DNA from: Hawksworthiomyces lignivorus | Lineage: Eukaryota > Ascomycota > Sordariomycetes > Ophiostomatales > Ophiostomataceae | Direction: 5' to 3' | Assembly (NCBI GenBank): GCA_002917075.1 | Contig: NTMA01000040.1 | Span: 62,001 to 126,000 of the forward strand | Length of the DNA stretch: 64,000 nucleotides | Part shown: positions 13,393 to 22,993 of the stretch, piece by piece | Position numbering within the stretch: the stretch's first letter is position 1 | How the letters are laid out: every line of letters starts with the position of its first letter | Notes under the pieces: generated by a model | Database searches by the model: none | Told to the model about the DNA's origin: nothing | The model's input: only the letters and a program-made list of their open reading frames with translations | Program-made: the position numbers and the translations under genes

Positions 13393-15449
13393 TTACAGCT
13401 TAGACTTGGTCTCAAGCGTAGGCAGCATCAGGTCGCGGAGGTCGCCGGCCGCCTCGTTCAGGTAGAAGCTCATGCGGGTGCTGCCCAGGCCCTTGGAGAC
13501 AATGTTGAAGTTGAGGCTGTTGGTAGATAGTTAGCACATGAGTCACAGTAGAGCAATGCCAGAGGGGGGAAGGGAAAGAAGAGAGAAGTAGTCAGAAGCA
13601 GTCAGAGACGACGAGGGAAGCCGGTCTTACCTGTTCTCATTGATCATGTAGGCAATGCCGAAGCCCTCGTCAACGACCTGGCTCCAGCCGTAGCCGTTGA
13701 AGTACTCGGAGCTCAGCTGGCTGGTGGACAAGAACCACTTGCTGGAGTAGGCGAAGGCGGGGTCGGCGTAGATGGCGGGGACGGCCTCGCCGGGCTCCAG
13801 CAGCTTCTTCAGGCCGAACAGGTGGCGGTCGACGCCCTTGCCGTCAGAGGCGGCGGAGATGTACTCGATGTGCGAGTCGATGGCGGCGCGGAACAGCTTC
13901 TGGCGGGTGGCAGCGTCGACGCTATCGTCGGCCATGGCCTTGCAGAAGGCGACGGACGCCTCCGACACGGAGCGGCACGTCTCCGTGCGGCCCAGCTGGA
14001 AGCGGCGGGTGGCGGCGGACTCGTAGGTGGGGCGGTTCTTACCGTACATCTTGAAGTAGGCGAGCTGGATGATCATCTGGACGAAGGCGTCGGGAGAGCA
14101 GCGGAATTTCTTGATCAGGCCCTTGCCGTAGCCCTGGTACGCCTGAACGGCCAGCTCGTGGCGGCCCATGATGTCGTTAAAGTGCTCCCCGGCGGCGGTC
14201 ACGGTCTTGGTGAGCGCCTCGTTGAGCTTGAACTGGATGGGGACGGGCTCCGGCAGGTCGGCGCGCACGGTCGGGTTGTCAAAGTCGAACTTGTTCTTGA
14301 AGATGGCCTCGCTGACCCAGTCGTTCAGGCGGTGAGTCGGGGTGCCGTCCATCATGCTGTGCTCGCCCATAAAACCGGAGGTGCCGTTGTCGCAGATGAT
14401 GAACTGGCAGGGCTTGTCAAACCAGCGGTTCGAGCCGTTGCCGTGCCAGTACTGGCGGGCGCGCTCCTCAAAGGTGACGGGCGCGGCCTCGTCCAGGCAG
14501 ACGAGGAAGGCGGCAGAATCGATGGCGGTCAGGGCCTCGGCGTTGATGGGAGACGACTCGACCAGGGCCTGGCGGGCATCGGCCCAGACGTCACGGTTCT
14601 CGGTGGTCAGGAAGCCGACAGGCGCTGCGGGTGCGGACGCAGCGTTGGAGGCGGCGGAAGCCAGCTCGTAGACGCGGCGGAACTGGGCCTCGAGCTCGCT
14701 GGTGTTGAGCGGCTGACCACCCACCTCGTGCAGAACCTTGTAGAAGCGGTTGTTGCGCACGACAGCAATGTGCTTGTTGGCAGCCGGGTCGTGCTTCTCG
14801 GAGTGATCCTTGGGGCGGGCGGCGATGCGGCCGCAGTTGAACATCCACTTGTAGCTGTCCATGCAGATGGGCAGGCCCTTCATGTACTCGGGCTCCAGCG
14901 TGCCCTCGTCAACCAGCTTCTTGAACTGGAGGGCAGCGGTGGTGATGGCAGCGGCACGCTTGGCTGGGTCGCGGCGGCGGCGGTCGTCGCGGTGAGAGTA
15001 GAAATAGGAGACATAGGGAATGACAGGGTCACGGTAGGCCAGGTAGGCGGTGTCATTCCACCACTCGGACAGCCAGTTCTTGATGGCGGGATCGGCGCGG
15101 CGGGCCAGCAGCTTCTCCTGCAGGCGCTGGCCGACGCCACCAGGGCGGATGAAGTCCTTGACGGCGGCCTCGCTCTTAGCGACGTCCTCCGGCGGGTAGA
15201 GAGCCTTCAGGGTCTTGACGTAGCGAGCAGCAGTCTCCTCAAGGGTAGGGACCGGCAGGCGCGGCAGAGACTCCTGGAAGCGGAGCATAGGGCCCTTGGA
15301 ATTGTCCTCGACATAGCCTGAGAAAGATTAGCGGAGTTCGCCATATGATGCGAAACGCAGCAAAGAGAGAAATCAACAGTGCGCGAGGAAGCACACGACA
15401 TACCCTTGGGGAGGGCCTTGGAGCTGTTGTTTCTCTTGGCGGGAGCCAT
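13393..15449 (-). CDS. CAT2: Carnitine O-acetyltransferase (peroxisomal form shown)
   Basis: Transfers acetyl groups between CoA and carnitine so that acetyl units can leave peroxisomes and enter mitochondria during growth on fatty acids or acetate. Exons from the ATG at 15449 are 15404-15449, 13631-15317 and 13393-13516, giving 618 aa. Visible family features are LPRLPVPTLEETAARYVKTL at the start of the fold, the catalytic His at about residue 335 in MGEHSMMDGTPTHRL, and KFRCSPDAFVQM and AYQGYGKG near the CoA/carnitine pocket. The protein ends exactly in Ser-Lys-Leu, a canonical PTS1 peroxisomal import signal. A separate upstream leader exon (15602-15691) can be spliced in frame to add a mitochondrial presequence, as known for the Aspergillus acuJ and yeast CAT2 genes. 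Introns are 86 and 114 bp. Confidence 0.93.
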
Positions 15450-15601
15450 TGTGAATCGGGTCTGGTGTTGGTGAGAAGCTTGTTAGCGTCCTACAGCAGC
15501 AACAGGAATATGGCAAAAAGAGGAAGATGAGAAATCGACCTCGGGGACGGCGCAGCACAGAAGAGCTGACACGGCCGAACCTGGAGCTGGAGGGTACTTA
15601 C

Positions 15602-15691
15602 AAGATGCGTTCTGAACGAACTGCTCGTGCTGCTGGTACAACTTCTGAGCACGGAAGACCTCGCCTCGGCTCGTGCAACTGCTGCAAACAT
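15602..15691 (-). CDS. CAT2: Predicted alternative first exon of CAT2 coding a mitochondrial presequence
   Basis: An ATG at 15691 opens 30 codons rich in Ala, Arg, Ser and Thr with a single acidic residue (MFAAVARAEARSSVLRSC and on), a good mitochondrial targeting composition. It runs exactly in phase to a GTAAGT donor (first base 15601). The only acceptor I find that keeps phase is ACACCAG at 15463/15462. From there ACC CGA TTC ACA leads straight into the ATG at 15449, with a 140-bp intron. The spliced product would be 652 aa with a presequence at one end and SKL at the other. A transcript starting downstream of 15691, or not splicing this intron, would give the peroxisomal form. Confidence 0.65.
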
Positions 15692-18101
15692 CCCCACACA
15701 GGTACGGAGAGGACTAGAAGGAGGGCGAGGAATTGGAGAGAGGCCGAGCTTGCGAGCGCAAAAAAAAGAGAAGAAGGAAAAAAGAGAAAAGGAAGAGAAG
15801 AAAGAAAAGAAGAGAGGAAAGGAAGAAATTGGATGTATGTACTTTCTTTGGTCGCAAGTAGATGATTCTAGGGGTCTTTGTTTTGTCCTCTGGAAGAAGG
15901 CACGGAGGGGCGGGTGTGGATCACTAGTATGGTTGTCCCTAGGTTCTTTCTCTTTTGAGCGTTGTGGCTCTTGCGTTGGACTATTACTTTCACACTTTTT
16001 TTTTGGAGCAGGTGGTCGATCGCCGAGGTGCTTTTCGGGAAGGAATTACGTCTGCGACGGGTAGCGGATAGGAAAATACAAGAGCAGCGGCGAGGGGTGG
16101 TCGTCTTTTAACGTTGCAGAAGGCTGTCTCTTTATTACACTGCCGCACCACTCAATAATAAGAGAGACAAATAAAATAGCAAGGGTTTTGTCACCCGCCA
16201 TCCAGTCAAATAGTAGTCTACGAGTTACTACCGTGCTGCGCGTATATAATTGTGTGCGTCGCCGGGTCATGCTTCCTGCATCGTTCTTTCCCCATGTGCC
16301 GAAGGGCAAGCACCACCGGAGCTGTGGATAAAAATGCAAGACAGGAAGTTGGGCAACAGCTCATGCTGCTCACATTCGCATAGCAACGCAACAAAAAAGG
16401 AAAAAGCAACTACGTTCCCTACAGCACACTGAGAGAGTGCCTTCTTCCTAAATTCGCTGCAACACCCCCAAAACAGGTATAAAATAAAGTCGAGCAACCC
16501 CAAATAAAATCGCAAATTGGACATTGTCGCAATTTGCATCGGTCGTGCTTTCCCTTGGTTTTTCGTCCCTTCACGCACATGCCCCGGCTGCTCATGCGCC
16601 ACGCCCCCCTCCTGCCGTCTGGGTCTCGCCTTCCATTGAGCCGAGGTAGGAAGGTTCTCGGGAAGGTGGGCGCGAATTGGGGACCCCCCAAGCCTCTGCC
16701 CTTAACTTCCCCACAGGTCTGCTAGCTTGACCGCGGGATAACAGTGCACTCGTACTCCGGTGGATTTTACAGGCGGTTAGTACGGAGAGAACCACAAGAG
16801 TTAAGCAATCCCTTCTTTTCGCCCCTTTCGCTTCTGGCTCTGGCCTTGTGGGGATTTGGGGTTTAGATCTGGGTCTGGGAATATTACATATGTATGCACA
16901 TGATCTGGCGCCTACTTCGCAAACTCCAATATCGAGTAACCCAGTACCAATAGCGTAGCTGCTTTCATGCTAGATACTTTTCTCTATTCTCCAACAGCTG
17001 TCCTGCGGGCGAAGGGACGAAGAGGCTTTTCATAGTGCCCAAAAAAGGACCACCACAATTGGAGGAGAGGAAAAGCCAAGCAAGGTGCTGTGTCAGCCAT
17101 CTCAGCACATCGTCGCGTTTTCTGGTCCTATCCAACGATAATACGATCGGAAGCTGGGACTGGAAAACCGTGTCTGCATTCTCTCCCTCTTCTGGGATTG
17201 ACCTTTAACTTCTCACACAATTTTGCTTATCTAGCCTATGCCTGCAAATCTGGCCTTCCTCTGTCCTCTTCCCGTCTGGCTATTCTTGCCTCTTGGTGCC
17301 GTCTCTGCTGTGCCGCAGTCTGACAGCTGCCAGACGGTTATCTACGGCAAAATATATGTACACTTGGACGTTAAAAAAAGAGAGGAAAAGATTCCGATAT
17401 GAAACCGTTCTACGGTCCACGCTGCTCGTAAAAGCACGCACTCTAACATAGAAGGTGATATCAACAACGCAAAAGGTGACGAGTCAAAAAAAAAAAAAAA
17501 AAATTAGACAGGAAGGCCAGAGACACAGTTTAGATGACGATATTTTTAAACAGTTTTATTTTGGAACTAATGGTAATACAAATGATGCTGTCACAGCTCC
17601 TTTTGACGCAAAAGACACCAAAAGTTTGAAAAACGACCAAGAGAGATATAAGGAGACAAATTGAGAATATAAGAAACAAAAAAGAAAAGAAAAAATAAAC
17701 AAGTAAGCGTACAATACGATCCCAAATTAAACAGATATCAAATTCCGAACCCTCACAAGAAACAAGAGAGAAAACAGGAAAAGAGAAACAGAGCAAAAAA
17801 AAAGAGGGAAAATAAATAAAACGCCAGTTCTCTGCCGCCAGTAGTTTCGTTTGTTGTTCACCATTGCCCAATTGTTTTTCTCCAGACCGGAGAGGACATC
17901 TCTCTCTCTGACTCTCCCAAAAACCAATACAAAAAGGGACGAGAACAATGCTTGCAAACCCTCGTAGCCTTTCTTCGTACTCTCGCAAATTACTGTCGTA
18001 GCTTGCCTCGCTCCCTTGGTCCCCGCTCCCTCGCTCCCCTCGTCTCCCCTCGTCTCCCCCTCTCCTCTTTCTCCTTCAACCGCTCTGGCTCCTTTACCCC
18101 T
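15692..18101. other. Gene-free stretch between CAT2 and the SWI3/RSC8 gene
   Basis: About 2.4 kb with no supportable gene. The strand opposite CAT2 has a long purine-rich run (15760-15830, GAGAAGAAGGAAAAAAGAG and similar), which is a pyrimidine-rich run on the CAT2 strand about 70-140 bp upstream of the leader ATG. Other content is an A run at 17487-17503 and an A-rich stretch at 17670-17830. The 3' UTR of the SWI3/RSC8 gene must lie within the last few hundred bp. Confidence 0.55.
16023..16028. promoter_or_regulatory. CCGAGG/CCTCGG word upstream of CAT2
   Basis: CCTCGG read on the minus strand, about 330 bp before the leader-exon ATG. In Aspergillus nidulans this hexamer is the core of the FarA/FarB (Ctf1-type) fatty-acid response element. 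Further copies at 15539-15544 and 15664-15669 fall in the leader intron and leader exon. A six-base word alone is weak evidence. Confidence 0.35.
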
Positions 18102-20584
18102 CTACAGCTCGACGCTCCGGACGGCGCCGGGCGTGGCGCTCAGCGGCTGCACGCCGCCGGCCGGGGGCGCGGGCTGGAAGGTCAGGCGCTGGCCGTCGAC
18201 GAGGGCGTCCTGTGCCAGGCGCATGGCGGCGGCCGGGTCGCCGCCGTTGGCGGTGGCGGCGGCGGCGGCCTGCTGCAGGCCGTCCTGGACCTCGCGGACG
18301 CGGCGCTTAAAGGCCAGGCGGTCGAGGAAGAGCTGCTGGCGGGCGCGCTCGAGCTCGCGGCGCTCGGCCTGCAGGATGGCCTCCATCTCGCCAAAGTACT
18401 GCAGCTTGAGCTCCATCTTCTGCAGCGTGACATTGACAGCGGCCGACACCAGCCGCGTCATCTCGCGCTCCTCGTGCGACGCCAGGCCGCCGGCGCGCGC
18501 GCCGATGGACGCCAGCGGGATGTTGGCCAGGTTCGGCGCCTGCCCCTGCTGCTGCGCACCCGCCTTGGCCACGACCAGCTCGTTCCCGCGCACGGCGCCG
18601 TCCACGTCCATCGCGTCGTCGCCGCTGCTGGCCTCCTTGGCTGCGCCATCCTTCTCCGCGTCCTTGTCCTTGCCGTTCTGCTGCTGCTGCTGCTGCTCCT
18701 CGTCGCCGGCGCCGCCCGCCTCTAGCTTCTTCTGCAGGCCCCGCTTCAGCTCGTCCAGCGACTTGTTGGCGGCGGCAGCCGTGCTGGCCGGGTCGGCCAG
18801 GCTGGCCAGGAAGCCGATGACCGACATGACTGGGTTGTCGGCCTGGTTGAAGGGCAGGCGGCCGCCGCCGCCACCCAGGATCGACAGGCCGACGGGGCCG
18901 GCCTCGCTGGTCACCTCCGAGTCCAGGTACTTGGACTCGATGTCCAGCTGCAGGAACTGCAGCACGCACTCCTCGCGCGTCCGCGTGCCGACGTGGTCGG
19001 CCACCTGGCCCCAGTCGTCGTCGAACCGCTCGATGGCCTCGAGCAGCCGCACCAGCTCGGCGTCGCTCCAAGTAGCGTCCCGGTCCGGAATCGACGAGTA
19101 CGTCGGGTTCTCCATGCGCAGGTACTGCGCGCTCGTCTGGTTGCCGGCCATGCGGCCCTCCAGGTAGCAGCTGGGGCACAGGTCGTACTGCGCCCGCGGG
19201 TTGCCCTCGGCCTGGGGGTTGTGGTAGTAGATGCGCGTGCAGTCGATGCCGCACAGGTGGCAGTTGACCTTGACGCTGGGCTTCTTCGTCAGCTCCTCGC
19301 CTGCGGGCGCGCCGCCGGCGCCGCTAACACCATTTGTAGTTGCCGCGTGCGCTTCGCCGTTGGTCTTGGCCTCGGGCTTGCTGCTGCTGTTGACCTTGGT
19401 GCCCCGCGCGTTGGCTTCGTAGATGTTGCGTCCGACCTCCAGGTTCAGCTCCGTCTTAGGCACGGCGCCGGCGGCCGCGCGCGCGTCCGTGTCGCTGTGC
19501 TTCTTGCCCTGGGCGACCACAGGGTCAGCTGCAGGCTGCCATGGCTGCAGGCCTCTGGGCGTGTCGGCAATGATCTTGAAGTGGCCGGTGAAAGGGGGTC
19601 CCACGTGGGACGGCCGCTGCTCGTAGTCGACCTGATAACATAGTTAGCATAGGAAGGACAAAGTCATATAGATCTGCTCGTCTGGGCAGAAACTAATGAA
19701 ACGTACCTGGTAGTTGATCAGGCCCCACTGCTCCAGGAAGGCATGCACCCGCATGATGGCGCAGACGTCGCCCGCCAGGTTGCGGCGGCAGGCGGTGACG
19801 GTAAGATATTCGATGGGATTCAGACGGTAGGTGTTGATCATGAAGTCGCGGTAGTCCTTGTAGACGTGGGGGGTCTTGCTGCGGTTGCGGTTGTTGAAGA
19901 ACTCGGGCAGGGCCTTCTGCTCGATGTTGTGGATCTTGTTCATGTCGAACCAGGTGCTGTAGCTGGGGAGGATGATGGCGTGTGTCTGGGTGATGAGGTG
20001 CTCGCGGGCCGCGTTCTCAACCGTCTCTTTCGACTTGCTGCCGTTGATGGCGCTGCCCTCGCCGTCTGCCTCGCCCGCGCCCTCTGCATCACCGGCGCCT
20101 TCGCCGCTAGCTGCGGCGCCGTCCGCACCGTCTTCCTTGCTTTCGCTCTTGGCTGCGCTATCTGCGCCTCTAGAGCCGCCCTGGGCGGCATCGCCCATCT
20201 CTTCGTCCTCTGCGCCGGCAGCCTCTGGCGCGGGCGCGTCAGGCGCATCGAGTGGGTTGTCGGAAAGACCCGTCACGGCCGGTGTGCTGCTGTCCTCCTT
20301 GATGGCAGGTTCTGGCGCGCTAGACACATCTTGTGCTCCGGCTCCGTCGCCGTCGCCCATTTGGACATCTGCAAAGAGAGCAGGGAGAGGTCAGCAAAGA
20401 AAAACTCGGTCATCAACAGCGCAAATCACCACGCAAAGGGCATCCGACACTCTTCCCCAGGGTCATTCGTACCCTCACCAACGCTGTTTGATGGCTCGCC
20501 GTCGACGAGCGGTTGTGTGGAGATGGCGTTGCTGTTTGGCGTCGCGCCGTTGGAGCTGCCAAAGTTGACAGAGTCTTCATCCAT
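18102..20584 (-). CDS. RSC8: SWI/SNF-RSC chromatin-remodelling subunit (Swi3/Rsc8 family)
   Basis: Scaffold subunit of SWI/SNF-type chromatin remodellers in the nucleus. Exons are 20479-20584, 19707-20368 and 18102-19631, giving 765 aa with exact phase at both junctions. After an acidic, Ala/Glu/Asp-rich N-terminus comes a SWIRM domain at about residues 165-258 ([20 protein letters not shown], then [20 protein letters not shown]). A Cys cluster at about 380-411 ([12 protein letters not shown]) is the ZZ-like finger of the Rsc8/BAF155 group. A SANT domain lies at about 443-490 ([20 protein letters not shown], then [18 protein letters not shown]). The C-terminus has a helical, coiled-coil block ([20 protein letters not shown], then [20 protein letters not shown]), typical of the family. 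I cannot decide between Swi3 and Rsc8. The gene is divergent from ETF-alpha across a 1.06-kb intergenic region. Confidence 0.92.
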
Positions 20585-21643
20585 CGTGGAGCAAGACAGG
20601 GGGGATGGCGGAAAGGGATGGAATTGTAGCAAATGAAGCGTATGAGAAGAGGACGAGAAAAGAATCTCGTGTCGTCTGCGCCCTAGAGAAAATGATGGGC
20701 CTCGATGGCGCGCGCCTTTCGTCGATGGGAGAGGCGAAGAGGAGATGAAAAACCAGGGAGGTTTCCAACAAAGCGCCGACGAGCTAAAATTTGACAAACA
20801 CGGGCAAAAACGAAGCGTGTCGTCAACGCGGCAGAGATTGTTGGACCCGGATTCGAAAAGGAGGCCCTCGAATATGTAGATGAGGTGTTTGGTTGGATGG
20901 TGTAGAGTAGTGGAGGTGGGCGATGAGAGCTTGTGGTGGATGAGCGTCTCTCTCTCTCTCTCTGTCTCTTTTTTTTTTGGTGGTGGCCGTCGCGGGTTTG
21001 CGAGTTCAAGGGGGTAATGGGGAGTTCCTTCCGAATTGGCTGCTTTGATGGCTGGGTCGCGTTTGGAACAAGAAAAAAAAACTAACCTGGAAGGAGCAGC
21101 GCGGCGGCGCACGCACCTGCCCTGCGCTTCTCTCTTCTTTCAAAGGACCCAAATTGCTGCCTGGCGTTGTTTTCTTGGTGCCTGAGAAAACGGAATATCT
21201 TATATAATCAGAAAGCAGAAAATTGTAAGATAGTCCGTACCGCAATTTGATGCCTTGAAAAGTCACGGGGTTTCTCAGGCATCAAGTTTTGCCAATTATC
21301 GTCCTGTGGCTCGAGCTCTCCGAAAAACGGCCGCTGTAAGTCCATCAACCTCGGGCCGCGTTCAGCCGGTTGTATGCCCCTCCACAGAAAGCGCTGAGTG
21401 CCCTGAAGCTTTGTCGTCTCTCTCGCTAATAGCCGCCTCCGGAATATCCTCACGTCTTTTTTTTTTTTCCTTTAGGAGCACCCCGAAAACATTGGAAGCT
21501 CAATTGCTCAACTGCGATACCTTGGTCTACCGAGACGGGTCTCTACCGAATAAGGGCATCGCTTCCAATTGACCTCTCACTCGCTCTGCGTCCTTTCTCT
21601 CGAGCGATTTTTCACCCGCCTTTTCTCCTCCCCGATATCCGAT
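20585..21643. other. Divergent promoter region of SWI3/RSC8 and ETF-alpha
   Basis: 1059 bp without a supportable gene. It contains a CT/GA microsatellite near 20946-20963 and homopolymer tracts (20967-20978, 21461-21470). It must supply both start regions; no TATA box is convincingly placed. Confidence 0.55.
21349..21354. promoter_or_regulatory. CCTCGG word upstream of ETF-alpha
   Basis: CCTCGG lies 290 bp before the ETF-alpha ATG. It matches the FarA/FarB fatty-acid response core known in Aspergillus, and ETF serves fatty-acid oxidation. One six-base match in GC-rich DNA may be chance. Confidence 0.3.
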
Positions 21644-22672
21644 ATGCTGTCGACAGTACGACGGGCCGTGGCTGGTGCCGCACGGCAGCAGCAGCAGCTG
21701 GCGGCGCGGCGGCTGCTGTCGGCGCTGGCGGTGCTGGAGCAGCGCGATGCCCAGCTGAACCAGGGGTCGCTGAGCGCGCTGACGGCGGCCAAGAAGCTGG
21801 GCGGCTCGGTGCACGCGTTTGTGGCGGGCGCCGGGGTGAAGGCGGTGGCCGAGGAGGTGGCCAAGGTGGCGGGCGTGGACAAGGTGGTGTTTGTGGACAG
21901 CGCGGCGTACGACAAGGGCCTGCCCGAGAACTACGCGCCGCTGCTGGCCGAGAACGTGAAGAAGGGCGGGTACACGCACGTGCTGGCCGCCCACTCGGCC
22001 TTTGGCAAGAACCTGATCCCCCGCGCCGCCGCCCTGCTCGACGTCCAGCCCGTGTCCGACGTCGTCCAGATCGACAGCGAGAACACCTTTGTGCGCCCCA
22101 TCTACGCCGGCAACGCCATCGCCACCGTCGAGTCCACCGACGCCGTCAAGCTGCTGACCGTCCGCGGCACCGCCTTCCCGGCCGCCGAGGCCGGTGCGGC
22201 CTCTGGCGGCGCGGCCGCCGTCGAGGAGGGCGTCGACCCCAAGGCTGCCAGCCCCACCGAGTGGGTGTCGGAGGACCTGGCCAAGTCGGACCGGCCCGAC
22301 CTGGCCACCGCCGGCAAGGTCGTGTCGGGCGGCCGCGGCCTCAAGTCCAAGGAGGAGTTTGACCGCCTGATGCTGCCGCTGGCCGACTCCATCGGCGCCG
22401 CCGTGGGCGCGTCGCGCGCCGCCGTCGACAGCGGCTACGCCGACAACAGCCTGCAGGTCGGCCAGACCGGCAAGGTCGTCGCCCCCCAGCTGTACCTGGC
22501 CGTCGGCATCTCCGGCGCCATTCAGCACCTCGCAGGCATGAAGGACAGCAAGGTCATCGCCGCCATCAACAAGGACGCCGAGGCCCCCATCTTCCAGGTG
22601 GCCGACGTCGGCCTCGTCGGCGACCTCTTCGAGAAGGTGCCCGAGCTGACGGAGAAGCTCAAGAGCGCGTAG
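21644..22672 (+). CDS. AIM45: Electron transfer flavoprotein alpha subunit, mitochondrial
   Basis: The FAD-binding alpha chain of mitochondrial ETF, which with ETF-beta takes electrons from acyl-CoA and other dehydrogenases and passes them to ETF:ubiquinone oxidoreductase. It is a single exon of 342 aa, the usual length. The first 30 residues (MLSTVRRAVAGAARQQQQLA) are Arg/Ala/Gln-rich and non-acidic, as expected for a presequence. The N-terminal domain carries ALTAAKKLGGSVHAFVAGAG and TPAFGK-like AHSAFGKNLIPRAAALLD. The C-terminal FAD domain carries VVSGGRGLKS, then GQTGKVVAPQLYLAVGISGA and IQHLAGMKDSKVIAAINKD, which hold the FAD contacts. The gene converges on ARH1, another mitochondrial flavoprotein gene, 321 bp downstream. 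The ATG at 21644 is chosen because the presequence follows it directly. Confidence 0.95.
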   Translation: MLSTVRRAVAGAARQQQQLAARRLLSALAVLEQRDAQLNQGSLSALTAAKKLGGSVHAFVAGAGVKAVAEEVAKVAGVDKVVFVDSAAYDKGLPENYAPLLAENVKKGGYTHVLAAHSAFGKNLIPRAAALLDVQPVSDVVQIDSENTFVRPIYAGNAIATVESTDAVKLLTVRGTAFPAAEAGAASGGAAAVEEGVDPKAASPTEWVSEDLAKSDRPDLATAGKVVSGGRGLKSKEEFDRLMLPLADSIGAAVGASRAAVDSGYADNSLQVGQTGKVVAPQLYLAVGISGAIQHLAGMKDSKVIAAINKDAEAPIFQVADVGLVGDLFEKVPELTEKLKSA

Positions 22673-22993
22673 AAGAAGCATTTTTTGCGAGATCAAAAAC
22701 CGGTCGGGAAATTTTAAAAAAGGTGACATATACATTCATAGGGAAAACAGTCACAAGGACAGAAATGGAATGGAATGAATATTACGGGAGTATAGAGGTG
22801 CAACGCCAAATTCTAGAAAAGAAAAACAGAACCATAACATTTATTTTTTTGAAATTGCGTCGTTACTCTATGCTGCAGTGAAGAAGAGAATGGGCTGTTT
22901 TGTGCATATATAATTGTACATCGTTTAGTTTTACACTCTACTTTTTTTTTTTTTTTTTTCATTCGTATCGTACTTCAGGGCGCACGCATCGTT
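22673..22993. other. Intergenic, convergent 3' ends of ETF-alpha and ARH1
   Basis: 321 bp, AT-rich, with a T run at 22942-22959. No gene seen; only the two 3' UTRs are expected. Confidence 0.6.

Noticed and set aside
21527..22735. A 402-codon frame antisense to ETF-alpha
   Set aside because: Shadow frame produced by codon bias; no domain.
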